A DNA stretch of 13,027 bases from Euperipatoides rowelli (taxonomy: Eukaryota; Onychophora; Udeonychophora; Euonychophora; Peripatopsidae). A model generated the notes under the pieces. It saw nothing but the letters and a program-made list of their open reading frames with translations. It was not told the DNA's origin and did no database searches. Each line of letters starts with the position of its first letter. Position 1 is the stretch's first letter. Location of the stretch: the NCBI GenBank assembly GCA_003024985.2, contig PXIH01S0008587.1; one strand, given 5' to 3'. Below are positions 1 through 8,210 of this stretch, in pieces. A program made the translations under genes and the position numbers.

Positions 1-741
1 AAAAAAATTTTTTTGTCCGGATTTCGGGTCCTTCCGGATTTCAGGTCACCAGATTTGGGGACCTATACCTGTATTTGAGTTATTTATATTTTTCCGTGTT
101 CTGCTGTAATTGTGTTTCTAGCCAACTTAATCTGTTTTCTATATTTATCTTCTATGATGGACTGTCCGAGTCTAAATGGCACTAAACAGGAAACTACGAT
201 TTCACTGAAACCCCACGGACCCACAGGATGTATAATTTAGAATTATAAAGAGAGCAAGCCATTAAATCCAATCACAATGGATAGGAGAGCACATGACCAG
301 CATTCCATCAAATCAAAATCTCAACAAGGACAATAATATGTATTTTCATAAACTTCAAAAATAGTATAAATCTTGGCACTCAAAATCATATTTCGATCGT
401 AAAAAATTCAAATAAACGAATATATAAAAATCCGTTTACTCAAGATTCCAGAAATTTGATACGAAAACCCAACTTCAACTATTTTGAGATAACCTCCAAC
501 CTGATCAAGAAGGCCGAAAGTAAAATTAAAAGAACCTTGCAAATCTGTTCCTGTCACCAAGAGCAAGCCTCCCGAAGATGCGAATGTTTGGGCGACTTTA
601 TCTCTTTTGATGGAAGGCCATGGTAAGAAATGTACCAGTCAGACTCTGTACTTCCCCATCGGTCAGCTTACCAAGGCAGCAGTCTCACCAACAGCACCCC
701 GAAGCTACCAGTAGAAATACGGAACTACGCAGTATACCAGC
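1..741. other. Left edge: AT-rich DNA with a short tandem repeat and an unidentified coding-like patch
   Basis: TCCGGATTTCGGGTC at 16-30 is repeated with one mismatch at 33-47. From about 480 to 740 the composition is less AT-rich. On the minus strand a frame is open from 638 to 411 (76 codons, no Met), with protein-like composition including a VAQTFASSGG...VTGTD stretch. On the plus strand a different Met-less frame is open over 293-625. I recognise no family in either and do not call a gene. Confidence 0.4.
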
Positions 742-820
742 AAAGGCATCAAACCTCCACTCCGCTCTCCTTTTCCCTACATTAACTACAATAACCCCAT
801 CATATCCTCTCCGCTCTTGT
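742..820 (+). repeat. 79-bp segment A, copy 1
   Basis: Identical over all 79 bases to 1685-1763. Here it runs into an (ATT)10 tract and segment B, whereas copy 2 continues into different DNA. It is less AT-rich than most of the window. Confidence 0.95.
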
Positions 821-823
821 GCC

Positions 824-824
<1 letters not shown>

Positions 825-854
<30 letters not shown>
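825..854. repeat. (ATT)10 microsatellite
   Basis: Ten perfect ATT units at the junction of segments A and B. They produce the tyrosine run in the spurious frame 620-856. Confidence 0.95.
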
Positions 855-856
<2 letters not shown>

Positions 857-931
857 ATATTATTTTTATCATCATCATCATTATCAATATTTTACACATA
901 TTTTTGTCAGAAAAATCTCAGTAAACCATAC
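840..931 (+). repeat. Segment B, copy 1
   Basis: It matches 2448-2539 without a visible mismatch (constant offset 1608), beginning within the ATT microsatellite and passing through a TCATCATCATCATTATC stretch. It directly follows segment A here, but in the other copy it lies 684 bp after it. Confidence 0.92.
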
Positions 932-1683
932 CAAATACTTTGAACAACACTGGTAATATCTGTATAACAATTATACCGTACCCATTTCTCTATGCTAATT
1001 CATAGCAGACAACTGCATATAGTGTTTAAATGCATAGGTTAATATTGGGAAATTATATGGTACCCTTAACCACTAATTGGGAAATAAAGTACTTCTTTTC
1101 AATCATCTGGGATAATTTGCATAGACCAAAAGTAGTGAAAGTCAGAGAGACATGTTCAATTTTTAAAATTTAGAAATATGGAGACAGACAGCGTAATTTT
1201 TTTTAAATCCTGAGTAATAAGTGCAGACCTGTACTGAGGGATCTTTTTCATCATTGTTCTGATGATAAAGTTTTTTTTTCATTTGAAGGATAATAATTTT
1301 CAATATTAATAAATAGGATATCGATTAGTTTTTCCAGTTTTCATATTCAATAAATCATATTTTTTCAATAATAATAAAGACAATAATTTTATTGTATATT
1401 TTTTTTTAAGAATTTTTTTGTATCAATGATTTCATCAATTGTCTTTTTGAATATAAATAATCTTATTTGTCTGTCACTTTTAATCGTCATTTATTTTTTT
1501 TCATATTTAATAATTGTCATTTAACAATTGGCTTTTAAAAAAATATGTATTTTAATATGATCCTTTAGTATATGAATGATTTCTGTATCTATGAGTCACT
1601 AGAAATTAGTTATCAATTTCTAATATATTCAGTTTTCTTTAAGTCCTTCTATTATATAATTTTTCTCATTTAAAGTTATAGCC
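932..1683. other. AT-rich stretch, nothing recognised
   Basis: T-runs and simple AT sequence with no open frame of note, no RNA gene and no repeat shared with the rest of the window. It ends at the assembly join. Confidence 0.5.
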
Positions 1684-1684
1684 N
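1684..1684. other. Single-N assembly join 1
   Basis: A single ambiguous base whose right flank is an exact copy of DNA about 0.94 kb upstream. It marks a scaffold join rather than an uncertain base call. Confidence 0.85.
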
Positions 1685-1763
1685 AAAGGCATCAAACCTC
1701 CACTCCGCTCTCCTTTTCCCTACATTAACTACAATAACCCCATCATATCCTCTCCGCTCTTGT
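1685..1763 (+). repeat. 79-bp segment A, copy 2, abutting an N
   Basis: Exact copy of 742-820 that starts directly after the single N at 1684. A contig beginning exactly at a repeat edge is typical of a short-read assembly graph branch, so the true copy number is in doubt. Confidence 0.95.
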
Positions 1764-2214
1764 TGAACATTGTGTTTTTTTATTCCTACAAAGAATCATG
1801 AACATTGTGCTTATTCAAGTTCTACTAACAAGTCCATCCTATTCTACAGGTGCCTAAGCAGCGTAAGTTTCATATTTTTATTTTTATAATTCAAAATTTT
1901 CGTTCTTTTTATAATTCCAGAAATACCAAAAAACTAGAGATTATTCCTAAACCTAACCCTAAGTGGAATAAAATTGCCTGTGGGCAACACAGCAATATTA
2001 TATGCCATGTTGACATTTATTGCATGAAAGGCTTCTAGGCAACAAGTTGTAGCCAATTACAAGCATTCAAATTATTAACTGCAATATTTTTCAAAGTGAT
2101 ATCATAAGTATTACAACATCTTTAGAACTCTTCATCTTTAGTCAATAAAAACTGATATAAAAACATGCATTTAAGTCATATAAAAAGTATTGGGCAAAAG
2201 TTTAGATCTTGAGG

Positions 2215-2290
2215 ATTGTATAAAATATTAGTATAAAAAGATTGATCGAATTTTAGTGAAATTAGGTTGTCTAGAACATTTTTTGCTTGT
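2215..2290 (+). repeat. 76-bp duplicate left of an N (likely contig overlap)
   Basis: Identical over 76 bases to 2292-2367, with only the N at 2291 between them. This is most simply the overlapping ends of two contigs that were not merged, giving a false tandem duplication. Confidence 0.9.
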
Positions 2291-2291
2291 N
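2291..2291. other. Single-N assembly join 2
   Basis: A single ambiguous base between two identical 76-bp stretches: overlapping contig ends joined without merging. Confidence 0.9.
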
Positions 2292-2367
2292 ATTGTATAA
2301 AATATTAGTATAAAAAGATTGATCGAATTTTAGTGAAATTAGGTTGTCTAGAACATTTTTTGCTTGT
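2292..2367 (+). repeat. 76-bp duplicate right of an N (likely contig overlap)
   Basis: Exact repeat of 2215-2290 immediately after the N. Removing one copy and the N would give the probable true sequence. Confidence 0.9.
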
Positions 2368-2447
2368 GGGCAATTTCATGCAATAAAGTAACATTTTCAT
2401 GCAAGACAATAACATATGTTTAGAGTAGAACTAGTTTCATGGATCTA

Positions 2448-2539
2448 ATTATTATTATTATTAAATATTATTTTTATCATCATCATCATTATCAATATTT
2501 TACACATATTTTTGTCAGAAAAATCTCAGTAAACCATAC
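2448..2539 (+). repeat. Segment B, copy 2
   Basis: Copy of 840-931 with five ATT units at its left edge rather than ten. The homology ends at AAACCATAC, after which the two copies diverge completely. Confidence 0.92.
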
Positions 2540-2635
2540 AAAAATAATTTGTTTATAGGCTATGTTATATGCATATTATTATAGTATAGAACTACATATT
2601 CTTTTAGTATATACAATAAGTAGGGGTAATGTGTC

Positions 2636-3800
2636 TGTTCTGCGTCACTTCAAAATGAGACTCACTAACAGTGCTGGTCAAAATCCAAGATGGCTGACTT
2701 CCTGTTCCTTAAAGGTATAATAGGTTTTTAATGCCCATATATGGGTATATGACATTATGACATCACAAATCAAGACAGTGGTACTTCCTGTTCTGGTCAA
2801 CAGTCACTTTATGGGATGGAAAATCCAAGATGGCTGACTTCCTGTTTCTGTTTCTTAAAAGTATGTAGGGTTTTTAGACTTACACTTACAGTTTATGATG
2901 TCACATTCAGTCAAGGTTGACTTCTGGTCATGCTCAGTAGACTACTTCCTGGCTTAGAAAATACAAGATGGCTGACTTCCTGTTTCTTAAATGTATAGAG
3001 GGTTTTTTAGACTTACATTTCTGGTTTATGGCATCATATCCAGTCCTGGTTAACTTCCGGTCATGTTCAGTAGGCAACTTTGTGTCAAGAAAATCCAGAT
3101 GGCTGATTTCTTGTTTCTATATAGAGGGCTTTTAGTCTTACACTTTCAGGTTATGACATCATATCCTGTATTCTAGCCCTGTCTGTTATCTGGCACTACC
3201 GTTCATAGTCTGCATTTTACTTCCTAGCTCAGAAAATACAAGATGGCTTACTTCATGTTCCTGTTTCTTAAAAGTATATAGGGTTTTTAGACTTACACTT
3301 ACAGTTTATATCATAGTCAGTCAAGGTTGACTTCTGGTCATGCTCAGTAGAATACTTCCTGGCTTAGAAAATACAAGATGGCTGACTTCCTGTTTCTTAA
3401 ATATATAGAAGTTTTTTTTTAGACATATTTCAGGTTTATGGCATCATATCCAGTCCCAGCTAAGTTCCGGTCATGTTCAGTAGGCAACTTTCTGTCCCAG
3501 AAATTCCAATATGGCTGACTTCCTGTTTCTGAAAGGTATAGAGGGTGTTTAGTCTTACACTTCCAGGTTATGACATCATATCCTGTATTCTAGCCCTGTC
3601 TGTTATCTGGCACATCCGGTCATACTCTACATGGCAATTTTTAGCTCAGAAAATCCAAAATGGCTGACTTCCTGTCTCTATTTCTTAAAGGTATAGTGTT
3701 TTTAGGCCTATGCACTGCTGTTTTACTGCAGCAAAGTAGATCATGACTTTTGGTCATGCACAATAGCTTCAGTAGGTAGCTTCTTAATGCAGAAACATTG
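2636..3800. repeat. Tandem satellite array, ~138-bp monomers in a ~412-bp higher-order unit
   Basis: Eight copies of a core close to AAGATGGCTGACTTCCTG occur, with GGCTGA/GGCTTA at 2692, 2832, 2970, 3101, 3244, 3380, 3513 and 3662, spaced 131-149 bp. Each copy also carries a TTTTTAG-ACTTACA segment, an ATGACATCAT-like word, and a GGTCATGCTCAGTAG-like word. Monomers 2, 3 and 4 resemble monomers 5, 6 and 7 more than they resemble each other: copies three apart share long nearly identical text and lie 410-418 bp apart. That indicates a three-monomer higher-order repeat copied once after monomers diverged. The edges are degraded, especially after 3700. No open frame runs through it, so it is non-coding. 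It is not similar to the other repeats in the window. Confidence 0.9.
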
Positions 3801-4438
3801 TAACCTTTCTGTCTTTATATGCATGAAGTTGCTTATAGGCAACATTTTGTTAAAATTTTAAATATTGATTTTTTTCAACTTTTTTTTATATTTGTTCTAA
3901 TTAAAGCTAAAATTAATAGAAATTTTGTAGCAGCATTTTTTTTCAAATGCTATTTCATATCTCGTGCAGCTTAGGGTTAACCTAAATCATTTTTTTTGTG
4001 TGTTTATATAATGTGAAAAGCATTTTTTTCTTTTGAATTGTGCCACCCGCTCCCTTAAATAACCCTTCATCTCCCACATCTTTGTTTATTTTTAACTTGT
4101 TCCCTCAAAAAGTATGTAAGATTTATTTAGATATAATTCAGGTCGGCCTATTCATTTACTCCCATCCAAACAATTCCATTTTTCTTATTTTTAAATAGGC
4201 TAGTGGCCCAATCATTAATGAAGGATGCTTTGAACTAATATGTTTTATGTAAAGGCAGGGTTTAAGCTGCCACTCACATTTTAGCTAAATGCTAATAAAT
4301 TTAAGATTTTGCTATTTTTCACTCAGTATAATTAGTCAAAATGCTATTTATGTATTTTCAAATATCGCTTTTATATTCACAATTTCTGTATTAACATTTA
4401 TTTTGCTATAAACATTACATTTTTGCTAAAATTTGTCT

Positions 4439-4468
4439 AATATAATTAGCAAAATGGCTAATTATATT
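4439..4468. repeat. Perfect 12-bp inverted repeat (hairpin)
   Basis: AATATAATTAGC (4439-4450) and GCTAATTATATT (4457-4468) are exact inverses around a 6-nt loop. The function is unknown. It may be a remnant of AT-rich foldback DNA. Confidence 0.8.
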
Positions 4469-5366
4469 TTTTGTCCAGCTTAATCTCTGTAAAGTCTACT
4501 GTCTATTACACAGGGTCATAATTCATAGGTTCCAAATCATTGTCATTTTTAGATTAAGATGTTTATATCTACATTTATTTTGTTTAGTCTTGCCAATGAT
4601 ATTTTTTTTCATTGTTATTACATTTCCATGTTGGCAAGTAACTTCATATTATTTTTGAAAGTGAATATGAAAATTAGTATGGAATTTTCCGTTAATGAAA
4701 AAATAAAATGAGATTTTCATTTTGCACAGTTCAAAAATTTGTCTATTCATTACACGCATACGCACACGGATCCACCAAAGTATCAAATATCAGCATCAAA
4801 TATCAATAACAATTATCCATCAATACTCATATTAATATCATATTTCATGTTTTTATTTAATCTTTTCATAATTAATAAATATCCATATTTTTAATATTTT
4901 AGCAAACCATATTTTTATGATTATCATTGAAAATATTTACAGTATAACTTATTTTTAGTATAATACGGTATAGCTATTCATCCGTCAATTTCGTTTTATT
5001 CTCATCTTAGATAATTTAACCCTTCAAAGTCAGAGTTATATTGTATTTTACTCATGTGAGATATACTTCATTCCATAATTCATTATAGAGATTTTTATAG
5101 TTTTTTTTATAATAATATATATCACTGCTATAGTGAATATTCAACCTGTCGATCTTTCTATTTAAATAATTTTACCATATTTCATAAATTAATGAATATT
5201 TCAATTATAGCATGTTTATCATTGATGTTTCCTCAGCTCATTTTTTTAACACTTTTCAACAATTCTAAATTTTCATATATAGGCTACATTGATTATATAT
5301 AGGTATTTTGTAAGGCCAGTACTTTATTCACTTAGAGTACCTCTTCAAGCAACATATATACTGTCT

Positions 5367-5393
5367 GTATACGGTAGTATATATACTGTATAC
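5367..5393. repeat. Nested AT palindrome
   Basis: GTATAC (5367-5372) and GTATAC (5388-5393), each self-complementary, flank the perfect 12-bp palindrome AGTATATATACT (5376-5387). In AT-rich DNA this may be simple-sequence drift. Confidence 0.7.
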
Positions 5394-6245
5394 ACACACG
5401 ATATACTGTACAAAATCAAACTTCCCCACTTAACTTCACCCTCTCTTATTGACACCCAACACATAAATTTATACTGTTTGCCGATTACTTTAAGCTTAGT
5501 CCTACTAGTAATATTTATACTATGGTAGAGAATTTGGCACAGGAGAAATAATGTGATAATTTTAGAATTTATAATAAATAACTATATATTTGGGTGTTTA
5601 AAGGAAATATCCAGAAGAAGCATTTTATTTATTATTCTAATTATTTAATTACATAGCCTAGTACTAGTAATAACAATAAAAAATAACCCACCCCATGATC
5701 GTACACTGTTGACCAGTAGGCTACATCCTTCTATAGCTGTATTATACAGGTATATGGGGATCTAAATAATCTTTATTAGTTTCGCATACAAACATCAATA
5801 ACAAAACTTTCCATATATAACAGCTTAGTGAGGGACTGTTGCAGAATTAAATTAAACTTAGCAACTTTGGCAAAAAAAAAAAAATTCTAGTAGTAGTTAT
5901 GCATCTTTGTGAGGATTGATATGAGCATGAAACAATACAGACTTTGTATCTGGGTCACATTAGGCTATATTAATTAAAAAAAAAGTGTGTGTTACAAACA
6001 TTGAACCATTTCAGAAATGAATTATTAATTTCACTTTGTAGTATTTTTAAATAATCTAATAGAGATTGTGCATGTTCTCTATTACATGCAAGTAATTGTA
6101 GGCTACATAAAGACATAAATATGAAATGACAGGAAATTACATTGATCCAAGACTATTTTATTAAAAACAAACTTTGCTAAAGATTCGATTATTGAAGCAT
6201 TACAGAAAAAAAAAATATTTTGTAATTAGTAAGGTACCGGCAAGT

Positions 6246-6246
<1 letters not shown>

Positions 6247-6273
<27 letters not shown>
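6247..6273. repeat. (TAA)9 microsatellite
   Basis: Nine perfect TAA units in AT-rich DNA. Confidence 0.95.
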
Positions 6274-6276
<3 letters not shown>

Positions 6277-6447
6277 ATGATTAGTGAGATTATATACCTG
6301 AAAATATGCAACTGGATACTTATCAAATAACACAGGGGTAGTCAAGTTTCAAAAAACATTTGTAAATTACTACTAGTATGGTACCTAGAACTTGGAATTT
6401 TTAGTTATGATGTTCAACAATAAATAATTAACCAGACCTGCATGGAG

Positions 6448-6455
6448 CATACTAG
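6448..6455. repeat. Left target-site duplication CATACTAG
   Basis: Eight bases directly preceding the left inverted repeat of the MITE, identical to 7295-7302. Confidence 0.7.
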
Positions 6456-7294
6456 GGTATTCCTTCCGTACGTACACACTTGTATATGGATTACTTCCAT
6501 ACATACACACTTGCTTATAAAAAACATTACCTTATGAATGTAAAGAAAAAATACAAATGTCTTTATTTTTCTTTCCTACCCCTGCATCAACCCATTCATT
6601 TTCTAACGGAAGTGTCTGTGCTATTGACTTGGTTGTTTATTTTCATATCAGCATTCAATATGTAAGATTTACGATATGGCTTTTGCTGCTCTTTTAATTT
6701 CAAATTTTAAATAGCTTCTTCATTTTGGATGATTTTTGCGAGGGGGGGGGGCAATCATTTACCCTGTGAAAACTACAAAATGAAAAGTTTAATTAATGTT
6801 AATGTTCAATTTTAAATCATAAATTATTACTCACACTTTGTAATTTATTTTATTCTCATTAAGATAATTATTTTTTGAGAGATTATAGGCTTAAAATTGT
6901 ATTCAAAGATGTGGATACTAAAACAGAGGGTGAGGTTGAAACCAAACTACATTTCATTTATTCCAAAAACATCCAGTTTTTTAATTAAGACAACGTTATT
7001 CATTATTTTTAGAAATTAATTATTCCCACTTTGTGCTTTATTATAATAATTTTGTTGATAATTGACGGTTTGATGCTGATAATTCTGCGGCCAATTAGAG
7101 ATATTTTACATAAATAATAAGTGCATATATTTGACAATTTATGTAAATAATAAATGCATAATAGTCAGAATTACTGTAGGCTATATACAAATTTTAGGTA
7201 AATAATAAATGCATATATTTGAAATTTTACCTAGATTAATCTGGCGAGTATGTACACACGTTATACGCAAGTGTGTCCTACGGAAGGAATACCA
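6456..7294. mobile_element. Non-autonomous DNA transposon (MITE-like, probably hAT type)
   Basis: An 839-bp element. The left end reads GGTATTCCTTCCGTA followed by CACACTTG (6456-6482). The right end (7268-7293) reads CAAGTGTG then TACGGAAGGAATACC, a nearly perfect inverse. The exact octamer CATACTAG flanks both sides (6448-6455 and 7295-7302), an 8-bp target-site duplication such as hAT transposases make. CACACTTG recurs just inside the left end (6506-6513), and TACACACG lies inside the right end, resembling subterminal transposase sites. The interior contains no transposase: a 61-codon frame at 6480-6665 begins at TTG and has no recognisable domain. A 10-G run sits at 6742-6751. One oddity is an extra A (7294) between the right inverted repeat and the octamer, so the exact element end is uncertain by a base. 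The superfamily call rests on TSD length only. Confidence 0.75.
7105..7230. repeat. Three degenerate AT-rich repeats inside the MITE
   Basis: The words TAAATAATAA and TGCATATATTTG recur in the same order near 7110-7140, 7143-7163 (shortened) and 7198-7222. These are imperfect copies of a unit of roughly 35 bp, with the third about 55 bp further on. Such internal iterations are common in hAT MITEs. Confidence 0.6.
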
Positions 7295-7302
7295 CATACT
7301 AG
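7295..7302. repeat. Right target-site duplication CATACTAG
   Basis: Exact copy of 6448-6455 on the far side of the MITE, one base beyond the right inverted repeat. Confidence 0.7.
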
Positions 7303-7700
7303 TCCTATGATTATGCAGTTTCCATAATAAAATCTTTTATTTACAAATAGGCAATTATGATTTACTGCTAAATCTCAAAAATCATATACTGGTAAGTACT
7401 GAGGTTGTGCCATCACCACAAGGCAGCCCAAATTTTCTTAGTACAAGAGGGCTATTTTTCTGTTTACAAATTGATAGTTTAATAGCAGAACAAATGGAAT
7501 TTGACCAAGTTGCCTGGAATGAAAAAAAAACCCACAATGGATAATGGACACCACAGACTTGAAGGAAGATTGTGCAAAACAACAAAGTTATTCGTTCATA
7601 ATTATTCACTGTAAATATAACATGGATTCATTTAATGAGATATAGTATAATTATTATTATTATGTAACTAGTGTATAAGATAATCTAATCTTTTTACATA
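7303..7700. other. Stretch between MITE and LINE relic, no gene seen
   Basis: An open frame of 75 codons on the minus strand (7382-7609) has no recognisable domain. The A/C-rich sequence 7400-7570 is slightly less AT-biased than its surroundings. The part next to 7700 may be the LINE 3' UTR. Confidence 0.4.
7649..7663. repeat. Short (ATT)5 tract downstream of the LINE relic
   Basis: Five ATT units, read as AAT/TAA units on the minus strand, lie about 40 bp beyond the LINE stop codon. Several LINE families end in a simple repeat, so this may mark the 3' end of the insertion. That is inference. Confidence 0.4.
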
Positions 7701-8210
7701 TTATATACAGTATATAAAATTATTGATTTCTGTCAGTTGTAAGTATTTATCACATCTATGACCTGAATTGAATTGAGTTAAAGAATTAGAGTCTATTACC
7801 TCGCTTGACAAACTATTCCACAGAGGGATCCGCCTATAGAAGAAAGTAAATAACCCATGTGTGGCTCTTTTTAGAGGTCTTTCCAAGTGAAATCTATGTT
7901 GTCTCAAATTAAGATTAGGAGTAAATACAAAATAATGTTCCTTATTATTGTCTATTTCCACATACTTAAACATATTTATCAGGTCACTCCCAATTTTTCT
8001 GTATTTTGGTGAGAGAGTGCCAACAAGAATATTACATCTATCAGGGTAAGGAGTATACCAAAGGCCATGTATATGTTCTGTTTAACGTCTAAAACAAGTA
8101 TGCAATTTTAGAATATCTTTTTCGTATGTGAATGATACCGCGGCCGATGCATAGTCCACATAAGTTTGCACATATTGAGAATAAATAAGACCGAATATTT
8201 GTGTAGTAAT
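7701..8210 (-). mobile_element. Decayed C-terminal end of a LINE (non-LTR retrotransposon) ORF2
   Basis: The minus strand has one frame open from 8210 down to the terminal stop at 7701-7703, broken by a single in-frame TAA at 8082-8084. Its translation follows the tail of LINE reverse transcriptase proteins in order: a YVDYASAAV block (family pattern LVRPxLEYAxxVW), then KDILKL...CFRR (family KDIxxLExVQRRxTK), then YPDRCNIL...YRKIGSDLINMFK (family YxxRLxxLGLxxLExRRxRGDLIxxYK), then LRQHRF (family LRxHxF), then FFYRRIPLWNSLSSEV (family FxxRVxxxWNSLPxxV). The catalytic half of the reverse transcriptase and the endonuclease are absent, as in a 5'-truncated insertion, and the Met at 7973 is only an internal codon. 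The CR1/L2/jockey group is likely, but the clade cannot be fixed. It lies in the same orientation as unk, probably inside its second intron. It is not a functional gene. Confidence 0.85.

Larger units (their letters stand above)
1764..2447. other. Segment lying between A and B in one copy and absent in the other
   Basis: This 684-nt stretch (about 607 nt after removing the false 76-bp duplicate and its N) separates segments A and B, which are adjacent at 742-931. It could be an insertion or the counterpart of a deletion. No clear inverted ends or target duplication is visible at its borders. It holds a plus-strand frame from 1850 to 2038 (62 codons, no ATG) preceded by a branch-point-like TACTAAC (1823-1829) and an acceptor AG (1848-1849), and a degenerate telomere-like CCTAAACCTAACCCTAAG (1946-1963). 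Confidence 0.5.
3801..6447. other. 2.6-kb AT-rich stretch, no gene seen
   Basis: No exon, RNA gene or protein-coding relic is visible. The frame at 5289-5528 starts at TTG and looks like random AT-rich translation. The words TTTTGCTA and TAGCAAAA recur through 4270-4470. Several TACAGTATA/TACTGTATA words are scattered here and in the rest of the left two thirds. It probably lies within unk intron 2. Confidence 0.45.

Noticed and set aside
620-856. 78-codon plus-strand frame with a C-terminal tyrosine run
   Set aside because: The tyrosines come from the (ATT)10 microsatellite, the frame crosses the A/B junction, and there is no domain.
1946-1963. Telomere-like CCTAAACCTAACCCTAAG
   Set aside because: Only three degenerate units. 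Too short to indicate an interstitial telomere.
2636-3800. Satellite as a repeated protein-coding domain (ATGGCTGAC... starts)
   Set aside because: Monomer lengths vary by non-multiples of three and stops occur in all frames.
5289-5528. 79-codon plus-strand frame with hydrophobic end
   Set aside because: It starts at TTG in AT-rich DNA. The composition gives Ile/Leu/Tyr/Ser by default, and there is no family resemblance.
7382-7609. 75-codon minus-strand frame
   Set aside because: No recognisable motif, no splice-consistent connection to unk, and not continuous with the LINE relic frame.
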